64,000 nt of DNA from Cellvibrio sp. pealriver (GTDB lineage: Bacteria; Pseudomonadota; Gammaproteobacteria; Pseudomonadales; Cellvibrionaceae): positions 4,336,895-4,400,894 of the forward strand of contig NZ_KQ236688.1 of assembly GCF_001183545.1 (NCBI RefSeq), in the 5' to 3' direction. Both the position numbers and the translations under genes were made by a program. A model generated the notes under the pieces. That model did no database searches and was not told where the DNA came from. It was given only the letters and a program-made list of their open reading frames with translations. Positions 1 through 7,790 of the stretch are shown here, in pieces; position 1 is the first letter of the stretch; the number at the start of each line of letters is the position of its first letter.

Positions 1-147
1 GCGAATGAAGCTTTTATTTTGTCTGATGCTGCTACGAAGAAGTTGTACAAAGAAAACTATCTGGCAACATCGGCTTTGTATTATCAGGAGCAACCGAGCT
101 TTGATGTGTTACTAGAGCGAATTCGTTCGGTGATTGATGAGTTGTAA
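1..147 (+). CDS. 3' end of an unidentified protein
   Basis: Frame 1 is open from the window edge to a TAA at 145-147, giving 48 residues and ending in IRSVIDEL. The start lies outside the window. I do not recognise the family from this tail, which is charged and probably helical. The last third of it and the DNA just downstream are repeated imperfectly at 9148-9229, so a decayed relative of this gene end may exist there. Coding status rests on one open frame ending where the intergenic DNA becomes AT-rich. Confidence 0.5.
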   Translation, partial: ANEAFILSDAATKKLYKENYLATSALYYQEQPSFDVLLERIRSVIDEL

Positions 148-200
148 ATATTTTTCGCGGTTATGTTGTGTAATGGAGTTATCTGCAGATAAGTGATATT
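119..200 (+). repeat. Imperfect repeat, copy A
   Basis: Ungapped by-eye alignment with 9148-9229 gives about 60 of 82 identical bases (73%). After a 4-base shift the similarity continues for about 13 bases (GTGCTAGTAGGTT here, GTGCCCGTAGGTT there). The copy starts inside the last nine codons of the partial gene and runs into the intergenic DNA. Origin unknown: segmental duplication, or a cassette end. Confidence 0.55.
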
Positions 201-437
201 CATTGCCATTGTGCTAGTAGGTTGCTAGAGAGCTTGCGAACCGCAACAGTCTAAAGGTCAGCAGTGTTCTGCCTTTCGTTCCCTCAGCATAAAATGACTG
301 CCGAATGAAAGCCAGTAATGACGTGTGACTGGAAGATGTGTTATTAAATTACCACCCTTAAAGCTTAGACAGAAAAATTCCGTAGTGAAGTACGGAAAAG
401 TTCCATCTAATTACATTGTTAGAGATAAGGAGTAAAA
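148..437. other. Intergenic stretch ahead of a small orphan gene
   Basis: This 290-base stretch holds the second half of repeat copy A and, just before the next gene, a 5-bp inverted repeat TCTAA...TTAGA (406-422) whose right arm is inside GTTAGAG (418-424). That heptamer matches the integron attC R' core GTTRRRY except for its final base. A Shine-Dalgarno-like AAGGAG follows at 427-432. I see no convincing sigma-70 promoter and no RNA gene. Confidence 0.35.
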
Positions 438-737
438 ATGAGCAATTGGTATTTTAAAGAGCTGGGTGATGGAGTTGCTGCATTTGGACCTAGCACTAAA
501 ATTCATGAGGTTTTTATTCAGCTAGCCCAATCAGGAATGGATATGATGGAAATAGCTGTGTTCTCACATTATGACTTAAAACGAAATATGGTCACTCTTT
601 ACTTTACACCAGAAGCGGAAATACTAGCTCGGAGTTATGGTGCATCTACTTGTGAAAAGCCTGAGCCAAAAGAAGGGTTCTCTCTTTTGGTCGGGGAATT
701 TGGTATTTTGAAGAAACACTTTCCAAACTACAATTAG
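438..737 (+). CDS. Small orphan protein, 99 aa
   Basis: The ATG follows AAGGAG with ideal spacing, so the start is well supported. The protein is acidic to neutral, has no signal peptide or membrane segment, and contains several Met and aromatic residues. I recognise no family. Its placement is telling: the attC-like heptamer GTTAGAG lies 14 bases before the ATG and a TCTAAC core lies shortly after the stop, as in an integron gene cassette. No promoter of its own is evident. Function unknown. Confidence 0.6.
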   Translation: MSNWYFKELGDGVAAFGPSTKIHEVFIQLAQSGMDMMEIAVFSHYDLKRNMVTLYFTPEAEILARSYGASTCEKPEPKEGFSLLVGEFGILKKHFPNYN

Positions 738-754
738 CGTTTTTAAAAAGTAAT

Positions 755-790
755 CTCTAACAAATCGCGCCCCTGCGCTCAGCGTTATGC
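755..790 (+). other. attC-like core pair between two small genes
   Basis: CTCTAAC (755-761) and GTTATGC (784-790) are imperfect complements, with TAAC/GTTA exact. They enclose a GCGC-CCCT-GCGC hairpin. This resembles an integron attC site, but at 36 bp it is shorter than the usual minimum of about 57 bp, so it would be a truncated site or a mimic. The next gene starts 25 bases downstream. A covariance-model search for attC would decide. Confidence 0.3.
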
Positions 791-814
791 CTTTATATAT
801 GAGAAATTAATACT

Positions 815-1408
815 ATGAAGTTATTACTTGCACTATCTATTTTCTTTATGTCTGTCTGTGTTTTTGCTGATACTGAAAGGGGTATTAAAAACTATAAAGC
901 AATCGTTACTGGTGAGAAGAAATACGAGTCTCTGAGTAAGCCAGAGATTGCAGAGGTAGATAGAGTTGTTGCAATGATTAATTCTGGTTTTTTAATTATT
1001 CCTGCGGTCCCATTTAAACCATCTGAGGAAGAACTTGATGATGGTTATAGTGCTGCAGTCACGTATGCAAATGGATCCACGATTAATGGGCAAAAAGCAG
1101 ATCCGTGCATCCTTGCAAACTTAATGGCTGGAGACAATATGCGAGGAGATGGAGCTGCTAGGGCGGGGTTTCAATCCTGTATTGTTGGTGGCGGTGGAGT
1201 AATTGGATCAACCTACAAGGTTCAAGCGGTATCAAAAAACTCTTCGGTATTTGTTGTGGCTGATACTGCTTATTTTGCAGCTTCATCATGCCCCGGAATC
1301 AACGAAGGTGATCAAGTAACATTTGTGCCTGACGCTTATTCCACGTGTGCAGGTAGAACTTTTGTAAATGTGCAAAAAGAAATCATCTGTCGCTTAAAAT
1401 GCAGCTAA
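815..1408 (+). CDS. Secreted orphan protein, 197 aa
   Basis: The N-terminus has a Lys at position 2, a hydrophobic core and VFA-DTE, a convincing Sec signal peptide cut near residue 18. The mature part is about 180 residues with six Cys (in DPCILA, FQSCIVG, SSCPG, YSTCAG and two in the final ICRLKC), suggesting disulfides in the periplasm or outside the cell. There is a glycine-rich stretch around residues 125-132. I recognise no family. The gene lies between attC-like cores at 784-790 and 1419-1425, so it may be the second cassette of a small pair. Function unknown. Confidence 0.65.
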   Translation: MKLLLALSIFFMSVCVFADTERGIKNYKAIVTGEKKYESLSKPEIAEVDRVVAMINSGFLIIPAVPFKPSEEELDDGYSAAVTYANGSTINGQKADPCILANLMAGDNMRGDGAARAGFQSCIVGGGGVIGSTYKVQAVSKNSSVFVVADTAYFAASSCPGINEGDQVTFVPDAYSTCAGRTFVNVQKEIICRLKCS

Positions 1409-1418
1409 TAATTGTTTT

Positions 1419-1564
1419 GCCTAACAAGCGACTGTGGTAAAAAATAAATTGATTTGATATCAAAATCACTCTTCTTTTTTGTTGTGCACCGTGCCCCAAT
1501 GTGTGCAATTGGCCGATCGCTGGCATTGATCTTCAAATAGTTTTGAACAACGCGTAGGTTGGGC
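1419..1564 (+). other. Possible long attC-like site
   Basis: GCCTAAC (1419-1425) followed by AAGCGACTG looks like the left end of an attC site. GTTGGGC (1558-1564) fits GTTRRRY and is complementary to the left core at 6 of 7 bases. A site of 146 bp would be near the upper end of the known size range. The pairing was found by eye and the inner L boxes are not clear. The stretch has no credible gene. Confidence 0.25.
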
Positions 1565-1625
1565 ATGGCTGCCCAGCCTGCATAAGCGCAACATTTCCTT
1601 CTTCCCATGTATCACTCTCCTCACC

Positions 1626-1676
1626 TGTCCGCTCCGTTCAAATTAATCGTAGCGGACACTTTCTGCGGACACTTTC
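1626..1676 (+). promoter_or_regulatory. Repeated GCGGACACTTTC motif, candidate activator site
   Basis: GCGGACACTTTC occurs twice in tandem (1652-1663 and 1665-1676). TGTCCGCT (1626-1633) is the exact inverse of AGCGGACA (1651-1658). The cluster lies 70-120 bases upstream of the sigma-54 promoter at 1748, the usual range for an enhancer bound by an NtrC-type activator. By inference this is the binding site of the response regulator encoded at 6408-7790. Confidence 0.5.
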
Positions 1677-1747
1677 CAATTACTCAACATCGCTACGCGA
1701 ATAAAAAAATTCTTATAAAACATTGGGTTAAAAATTTTCTGCGCAGT

Positions 1748-1762
1748 TGGTACGGGCTTTGA
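1748..1762 (+). promoter_or_regulatory. Sigma-54 (-24/-12) promoter of the export operon
   Basis: TGGTACGGGCTTTGA matches TGGCACG-N4-TTGC at most positions. GG and the downstream G are correctly spaced (GG-N10-GA in place of GG-N10-GC). It lies 34 bases upstream of the first gene, and the operon itself encodes an AAA+ sigma-54 activator, which makes a chance match less likely. Transcription would start near 1774. Confidence 0.65.
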
Positions 1763-1795
1763 ACTACTAAAGCAAAAGTCCCTGAGTGATGTTGT

Positions 1796-3073
1796 ATGAA
1801 TATGAAAATTGCTGATACCTCTGCGCAGGATCTTATGCTGGGTCAAGCGAGCCGCAAGAACAGGCGCATTGTTATTGTGGGCGCAGTGGCGTTGTTGGTT
1901 GGTGTTGTTGTGTCGGCGTTTATTTATGTGGCCGATGTGTCTATGTCGGGGCTGGTGGTGGAGCGGTCTGCGATTCGCGTGGCGACAGTGGAGCGCGGCA
2001 CCTTGGTGCGAGAAGTGGTTTCACAGGGAAAGATTGTGGCAGCCAATAGCCCCACTTTATTTAGCCCCGAGCAGGGGTATATCGATCTGGCGGTGAAAGC
2101 GGGCGATACGGTGGCGCGCGATCAGGTGCTCGCCACTATTGTTAGCCCGGATTTAAATGAATTACTCGCGCGGGAAATGGCCAACCTCACACGTATTGAC
2201 GCTGATCTTGGCCGCCAAAAAATAGAATCAAAACGTCGCAAATTGGAGCTGGAGCAAATTATCGCTATGGCGTACGTGAGCGAAAAAGCCATGATGCGCG
2301 AAAAGCTGCGTGCAGATGAAGCCATCAGCAAAAAACTTATCCGGCAGCTGGATTACGAAAAAGCAGTGGATGATCTGGAGCGCGCCAAATTGGAGTTGAT
2401 ACAAGCCAAACAAAATGGCGAGCTTGCGAATGAGTCACTGGGGTTTGATGTTGAATCGTTGGAACTGCAACTCAAAAGCCAGCAGCTTTTGGTGGATGCG
2501 TTACAACGGCGTGTGCATGAATTAACGATTAAATCGCCGGTGTCCGGCATGGTGGGGAATGTTCAGGTGATTAACAAGCAGGCTGTTGCCGCTAATCAAG
2601 CGCTGATTACTGTTGTTGATTTGAGTGCGTTTGAAGTGGAGGCGATAGTGCCTGAAGGTTTTGCAGATGACATAGCGCCACTCATGCAAGCAGAAATTAC
2701 CTTGGGGGGAGCAGCTTACCCCGGCATGGTTACCGCTATATCGCCTGAGGTGGTTAACGGCGGTGTCAGTGCGCGTATTCGTTTCACCGATGTGTTGCCT
2801 GAAAATCTGCGCCAGAGTCAGCGTTTGACTGCGAAGATTTTTTTGGAAAATAAACCCAATGCGCTCATTGTTAATCGCGGTTCATTCTTTGATGGTTTCC
2901 GTGGCCATGTTTACAAATTGCAAAATAATAAAGCGCTACGTGTGCCTGTGGTGCTCGGTGGCTCAAGTCTAAAGCACATTGAAATTATGGATGGTTTGCA
3001 AGAAGGTGACAGCATCATCATTTCTTCACTTGCGACTACAGCCACAGACGAACAAATTTTGGTAACAGATTAA
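1796..3073 (+). CDS. HlyD/MacA-type periplasmic adaptor protein
   Basis: A 425-residue membrane fusion protein. A short cytoplasmic tail is followed by one membrane segment (about 25-46, rich in Val and Leu). The lipoyl-like half around 80-115 (EQGYIDLAVKAGDTVARDQ) comes next, then a long charged coiled-coil hairpin (about 125-235), the second lipoyl half (VHELTIKSPVSGMVGNV) and a beta-barrel region. Such adaptors link an inner-membrane ABC transporter to an outer-membrane channel of TolC type, which is not encoded nearby. It is the first gene of a six-gene operon. The ATG at 1796 is used here; another at 1802 is possible. Substrate unknown. Confidence 0.85.
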   Translation: MNMKIADTSAQDLMLGQASRKNRRIVIVGAVALLVGVVVSAFIYVADVSMSGLVVERSAIRVATVERGTLVREVVSQGKIVAANSPTLFSPEQGYIDLAVKAGDTVARDQVLATIVSPDLNELLAREMANLTRIDADLGRQKIESKRRKLELEQIIAMAYVSEKAMMREKLRADEAISKKLIRQLDYEKAVDDLERAKLELIQAKQNGELANESLGFDVESLELQLKSQQLLVDALQRRVHELTIKSPVSGMVGNVQVINKQAVAANQALITVVDLSAFEVEAIVPEGFADDIAPLMQAEITLGGAAYPGMVTAISPEVVNGGVSARIRFTDVLPENLRQSQRLTAKIFLENKPNALIVNRGSFFDGFRGHVYKLQNNKALRVPVVLGGSSLKHIEIMDGLQEGDSIIISSLATTATDEQILVTD

Positions 3074-3090
3074 TTTCAGGAGAAAGCTCC

Positions 3091-3834
3091 ATGTTGAAAA
3101 TGCAATCCGTAAAAAAAATATACCGAGCCGACATGATTGAAACCCATGCCTTGCGCGATTTTAATCTGGAAGTAAAAGAAGGTGAGTTTGTTGCCGTGAC
3201 TGGGCCGTCCGGTTCCGGGAAAACCACTTTTCTTAATATCGCCGGATTATTGGAAACCTTTGAAGAGGGGCGGTATTGGTTGGATGGAAACGATGTCAGC
3301 CAGTTAAACGACAATGTTCGCTCAAAATTGCGCAATGAAAAAATCGGATTCATTTTTCAGGGGTTCAACCTGATTTCTGATCTCAACATTTTTGACAATG
3401 TGGATGTTCCGCTGCGCTACCGTGGGTTTTCTTCATCAGAAAGAAAAAAACGCATTAATAACGCACTGGAGATGGTGGGGCTGGCCGCGCGTGCGCGCCA
3501 TTTGCCGTCACAATTATCGGGTGGGCAACAGCAGCGGGTTGCCATTGCGCGTGCGCTTGCCGGTGAACCTAAATTTTTATTGGCGGATGAGCCAACCGGA
3601 AACCTTGATTCGCTGATGGCGCGACAAGTCATGGAGATGCTTGAAGAGATCAATAAAAACGGAATGACTATTGTGATGGTAACTCACGATCCGGATTTGG
3701 CGCGGCGTGCGCACCGCAATATACAAATCGTAGACGGGCAGGTCACTGATTTTAAAATTTATGAATCTTATGTTGATTCGCATGGCACGGCTAATTCAGA
3801 TAGCGCAAAACATTTGACGGCAAATAGCCTTTAG
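3091..3834 (+). CDS. MacB/LolD-type ABC transporter ATPase
   Basis: A 247-residue ATP-binding subunit with Walker A GPSGSGKTT (about residue 43), Q-loop FIFQGFN, signature LSGGQQQR (about 141), Walker B FLLADEPTGNLDS and switch His in VTHD. It belongs to the LolD/MacB/FtsE class that powers FtsX-type permeases. The two separate permease genes that follow suggest a complex of two ATPases with a permease heterodimer. AGGAGAAAG upstream gives a good ribosome site, and the gap to the adaptor gene is 17 bases. Confidence 0.92.
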   Translation: MLKMQSVKKIYRADMIETHALRDFNLEVKEGEFVAVTGPSGSGKTTFLNIAGLLETFEEGRYWLDGNDVSQLNDNVRSKLRNEKIGFIFQGFNLISDLNIFDNVDVPLRYRGFSSSERKKRINNALEMVGLAARARHLPSQLSGGQQQRVAIARALAGEPKFLLADEPTGNLDSLMARQVMEMLEEINKNGMTIVMVTHDPDLARRAHRNIQIVDGQVTDFKIYESYVDSHGTANSDSAKHLTANSL

Positions 3835-3836
3835 CC

Positions 3837-5183
3837 TTGATGACATCAACAAAAGCGGAAGCGAAAAAAATGTGGAAATATTATTTGCGATTGTCGTTGC
3901 ATAGCCTGCGTAAAACACCTGTCTTGTCGCTACTTATGGTGCTTGCGATTGCAACGGGTATCGCTGCCAATTTGACAATTCTGACCATGCATTCCGTGGT
4001 GTCGAGCAATCCTTTGACCCATAAAAATGATCAACTTTTTGCGCTACAGCTCAATTCATGGGACCCCGAACGGGAATATTTTGACCTCAACGCTATTCCG
4101 CCGCAATTGACTTATCAGGATGCCAAGGCTCTGTATGATGCAAGCATGGCCAATGAAATTACCATCATGCGTAAGGCGGGTGTGGCTATTCAGCAGCCTG
4201 AATCCACCGAGCCACCCACGACCTACCATACACGTATGACCACGCGTGATTTTTTCAGCATGTTTGATGTGCAATTTATTTACGGTGGCTCCTGGAGTAA
4301 AAGCGCAGACGACGGTCCCGAACAGGTGGTTGTCATTAGTGAGGGGCTAAACAATAAATTCTTCAAAGGTGAGAATAGTTTGGGCCAAACTATTTTGATG
4401 GATGGTGAACTCTTTACGGTGATTGGTGTAGTCAGCGAGAGATGGCAGCTGGTGCCCAATGTTTACGATTTGAATAATCTGCCGTTTGAAGCAGCAGCTG
4501 ATGCTTACATTCCATTCTTTTTTTCTGCAGCCAAGCCTTATCAAGGCTGGGGCAATTTTCAGAATTGGGCAAATGAGGACATACGAAATCATCAGGATTT
4601 TTTACAAAGTGAGACTATCTGGATACAAGCCTGGGTTGGCCTTAATTCGGCAGAAAATCGTCAAGAGTTTACCCGGTTTTTGGAAAATTATATTTCCACC
4701 CAAAAAGAACAAGGCCGATTCAAGCGATCACCTGGTTATCAACTCAATACACCGCAAGAATGGTTAAACATTAATAATGTAGTGTCAAAAGACAACAAAC
4801 AGCTATTAATCATCTCCTTCGTATTTCTGATGATCTGTCTGGTAAATAGCACGGTGTTAATGCTGGCAAAATTTCTGCGCAAAGCACCGGAGGCGGGTAT
4901 TCGGCGGGCACTCGGCGCGAGTCGTCACTCGATCTTTTTTCAACACTTAACAGAAGCATTTGTTGTGGGCACTGCGGGTGCTTTGCTCGGTTTGCTCATG
5001 TCGCTCGGCGGGCTCGCTGCTGTGCGCGCGCTTTATAGCAACTATGAAAATGTTGCTGTCTTTAACGGTGTGACTATCGTCGCCGCCATGTTGCTCGCGT
5101 TGGCAGCAACGCTGTTGAGTGGTTTTTTACCTGCCTGGCGAATTAGTCGCGCAGCGCCCGCAAAATATCTCAAAACCCAATAA
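3837..5183 (+). CDS. FtsX/MacB-type permease, first of two
   Basis: Architecture is MacB-like: an N-terminal membrane segment (about 26-50), a large periplasmic MacB_PCD domain (about 55-310), then three membrane segments (about 320-345, 375-400, 415-440), with the FtsX signature RRALGASRHSI before the third. TTG at 3837 or ATG at 3840 could start it. ATG 3870 (MWKYYL) has the better ribosome site (GGAAGC at 3857-3862), so the true protein may be 11 residues shorter. It lacks a fused ATPase domain, unlike MacB itself, and uses the ATPase encoded just upstream. Confidence 0.85.
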   Translation: MMTSTKAEAKKMWKYYLRLSLHSLRKTPVLSLLMVLAIATGIAANLTILTMHSVVSSNPLTHKNDQLFALQLNSWDPEREYFDLNAIPPQLTYQDAKALYDASMANEITIMRKAGVAIQQPESTEPPTTYHTRMTTRDFFSMFDVQFIYGGSWSKSADDGPEQVVVISEGLNNKFFKGENSLGQTILMDGELFTVIGVVSERWQLVPNVYDLNNLPFEAAADAYIPFFFSAAKPYQGWGNFQNWANEDIRNHQDFLQSETIWIQAWVGLNSAENRQEFTRFLENYISTQKEQGRFKRSPGYQLNTPQEWLNINNVVSKDNKQLLIISFVFLMICLVNSTVLMLAKFLRKAPEAGIRRALGASRHSIFFQHLTEAFVVGTAGALLGLLMSLGGLAAVRALYSNYENVAVFNGVTIVAAMLLALAATLLSGFLPAWRISRAAPAKYLKTQ

Positions 5184-5201
5184 CACCATCAGGATAATGT
5201 T

Positions 5202-6407
5202 ATGTTAGACCTCATTCCGATTTTGAAAAGTTTGTGGCGAAATAAAACCGGGCCGCTGCTGATTATTCTTCAGCTTTCGCTCACCATCGCTGTTGTCAGT
5301 ACGGCATTATTTGTTGTCAGCGAGCGCATAGCAAAAATAGAGCGGCCCAGTGGATTGGCAGAGGAAGAAATATTCAAGTTGTGGATGCGACAAAATGCTT
5401 CCGATTCAGATATGGAGAAAATCGTGAAAAGAGATATGGAGATTATTCGCGCAACACCGGGCGTTATTGAGGTTACACCTATATCAAGCCTGCCATTATC
5501 AGGGGGCGGATCTTCTTCATCACTCTACAAAGATCCGGACAATAAACTCGCGGATTTTCCCTCTGCAATTTATGAAATGAGCGAGCATGGACTAGCGACA
5601 CTCGGGTTAAGATTGCTAGAGGGACGAAATTTTAATGCAAACGAAATCAATTTTTTTGCACAAGAGAATACGCCTGCACAGAGCGTCGCGCTTATTACCC
5701 AAGATCTTGCCGAGAAGATATTTCCCAGTGAATCCGCTGTAGGCAAAACCGTATTTATGGGGAATCTACAACTGACCATCATCGGTGTTATTGAGCGCTT
5801 GATGGGCCCATGGCCTGACTCGGATTTTGCTACCAGCGCAACCATTCTTCCCGAGATTAGTAAAGACAACTCTATCAATTATCTGGTGCGAACCAATCCT
5901 GAACAGCGGGATGACATTATGCATTCTCTGGTTGAAAAGTTACGGTCAATCGACAGCACACGCTTGATTGGCGATGAAAAATCGATGGAGCAAATAAAAC
6001 GCGAGACCTACACCAGCGATTATGCAATGATCAAAATTTTATCGTTCGTTATATTTTTACTGACGTTCGTAAACGCCTTGGGGATTTTTGGCCTGACCAC
6101 GTTTTGGGTAACCCAGCGTCGCAAACACATTGGTATCCGGCGTGCGCTGGGTTCTACCAAGGCAGGTGTCATGCGCTATTTCATGCTGGAAAATGCCACC
6201 TTGGTGCTATGCTCTGCAATTATTGGTAGTGTTATCGCTTATGTGAATAGTAGCTACATGGCACGAACCCAGGGAATGGAATTGCTGCGCATGGAATATG
6301 TACTGATAACCATAGTTTTTATATTGTTGGTTACCTTGTTGGCTGCTTATTCGCCGGTTAGAAAAGCCGCGCAGATTTCACCTGTTGAAGCTGTCTCCAA
6401 TGTTTAA
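5202..6407 (+). CDS. FtsX/MacB-type permease, second of two
   Basis: A 401-residue paralogue of the preceding permease: N-terminal membrane helix (about 17-40), periplasmic domain (about 45-275), and three C-terminal membrane helices with the FtsX motif RRKHIGIRRALGSTKAGV near 310. AGGATAAT precedes the ATG. Two dissimilar permeases next to one ATPase suggest a heterodimeric mechanotransmission exporter. The stop codon abuts the ATG of the regulator gene (TAAATG), indicating tight co-expression. Confidence 0.85.
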   Translation: MLDLIPILKSLWRNKTGPLLIILQLSLTIAVVSTALFVVSERIAKIERPSGLAEEEIFKLWMRQNASDSDMEKIVKRDMEIIRATPGVIEVTPISSLPLSGGGSSSSLYKDPDNKLADFPSAIYEMSEHGLATLGLRLLEGRNFNANEINFFAQENTPAQSVALITQDLAEKIFPSESAVGKTVFMGNLQLTIIGVIERLMGPWPDSDFATSATILPEISKDNSINYLVRTNPEQRDDIMHSLVEKLRSIDSTRLIGDEKSMEQIKRETYTSDYAMIKILSFVIFLLTFVNALGIFGLTTFWVTQRRKHIGIRRALGSTKAGVMRYFMLENATLVLCSAIIGSVIAYVNSSYMARTQGMELLRMEYVLITIVFILLVTLLAAYSPVRKAAQISPVEAVSNV

Positions 6408-7790
6408 ATGTGTGTGGGATGTATGCCAAAAGAATCCGCTCAAAAAATTCTGATTGTTGATGACAATCCCGCTGTTGGAAAAGCACTTCATTTGTTGCTT
6501 GACGTGCATGGTATTGCTGCTGAAATTGCGCTGACACCACAAGCAGCGACCAAACGCTTGGAAGAAGATGGCAACATCGCTTTGGTTGTACAGGATATGA
6601 ATTTTTCTGAGGACACCACCTCGGGGCAGGAGGGTAAAGCGCTGTTTTATAGCCTCAGGCGAATTCGGCCGGATATTCCCATCATTTTGATCACCGCATG
6701 GACGCAACTTGAAACCGCTATAGAGTTAGTGAAGAGCGGTGCCGCTGATTATATCGCCAAGCCTTGGGACGATATTAAGTTAGTAACAACCATTAAAAAT
6801 TTATTGGAACTGGAAGACTTGCAACAGCAGCAGCGATTGCAAGCACAAGCCTTACTGACAGAAAAAACACGCTTGTCAGAAACCGCGAATCTTTGTGGGC
6901 TTGTTTACCAAAGTACTGCAATGCATGCATTAGTCAGCCTTGCGGTAAAAATTGCCCGCGCGGATGTACCGGTACTGATCACTGGCCCCAATGGTTCCGG
7001 CAAGGAAAAAATTGCGCAAATTATTCAAGCCAATTCGCGCGTAAACACCGGGCCATTTGTGTGTGTCAATGTCGGTGCATTACCGCAAGAGTTAATAGAG
7101 GCGGAATTGTTTGGTGCAGAAGCGGGTGCTTATACCGGTATCAGCAAAAAGCGTATCGGTCGTTTTGAGGCAGCAGATGGTGGTACTTTATTTCTTGATG
7201 AGTTGGGCAATTTATCTGCATCGGGGCAGGCAAAATTATTGCGGGTTTTACAATCCGGAGAATTTGAGCGGTTGGGTTCCAGCGAAACCCGTCATTGTCA
7301 TGTGCGGGTTATCAGCGCCACTAACACTAATCTTGAACGCGCGATTAAAAACGGCGAATTTCGCGAAGATTTATTTTATCGCCTGAATGTATTTGAATTA
7401 AAAGTGCCGCCGCTAGAGGAGCGCAAAGAGGATATATTGCCGCTCATACACCATTTTCTTCGCGGGCAGGCGCAACTGGATCATTCGGTCTTGCACGCAT
7501 TGCATTGCTACCCTTGGCCAGGGAACGTTCGTGAATTAGAGAATGCTTGCCAGCGCGCGCTGATATTGAACGAGGGAGGAAAGCTGCAGCTCAGCGATTT
7601 TGGTTTGCCCATCAATGAAACCACAATTGACAATTACAAACCCGTGATCGCTGAGCCTTCGCGCGAGGTTATCGAAATGGTGCTAAAACAAAATCAGGGT
7701 GTTGTTGCCCAAGCCGCGCGACAATTGGGTTTTTCACGTCAAGCTCTCTACCGGCGATTGGAAAAATATCAGATTGAACACAACCAATAG
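6408..7790 (+). CDS. NtrC-family sigma-54-dependent response regulator
   Basis: A 460-residue regulator. The receiver domain (about 12-130) has acidic residues DD near 17, phospho-acceptor Asp about 63 (VVQDMNF) and Lys in AKPWDD. The AAA+ domain has Walker A GPNGSGKE (about 193) and Walker B GGTLFLDELGN, and a Fis-type helix-turn-helix lies near 430-455. The sigma-54 contact loop reads GAYTGI rather than GAFTGA, an unusual last residue. ATG 6408 directly abuts the previous stop; ATG 6423 is an alternative start. By inference it activates the sigma-54 promoter at 1748, making the operon self-regulated. Confidence 0.9.
   Translation: MCVGCMPKESAQKILIVDDNPAVGKALHLLLDVHGIAAEIALTPQAATKRLEEDGNIALVVQDMNFSEDTTSGQEGKALFYSLRRIRPDIPIILITAWTQLETAIELVKSGAADYIAKPWDDIKLVTTIKNLLELEDLQQQQRLQAQALLTEKTRLSETANLCGLVYQSTAMHALVSLAVKIARADVPVLITGPNGSGKEKIAQIIQANSRVNTGPFVCVNVGALPQELIEAELFGAEAGAYTGISKKRIGRFEAADGGTLFLDELGNLSASGQAKLLRVLQSGEFERLGSSETRHCHVRVISATNTNLERAIKNGEFREDLFYRLNVFELKVPPLEERKEDILPLIHHFLRGQAQLDHSVLHALHCYPWPGNVRELENACQRALILNEGGKLQLSDFGLPINETTIDNYKPVIAEPSREVIEMVLKQNQGVVAQAARQLGFSRQALYRRLEKYQIEHNQ

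Noticed and set aside
438..1408. Toxin-antitoxin pair formed by the two small genes
   Set aside because: The second product has a clear signal peptide, the genes are 77 bases apart with a structured site between, and neither resembles a known toxin or antitoxin.
1405..1608. Minus-strand open frame of 67 codons after the secreted orphan gene
   Set aside because: Low-quality composition, no ribosome site, and it lies across the possible attC-like site.
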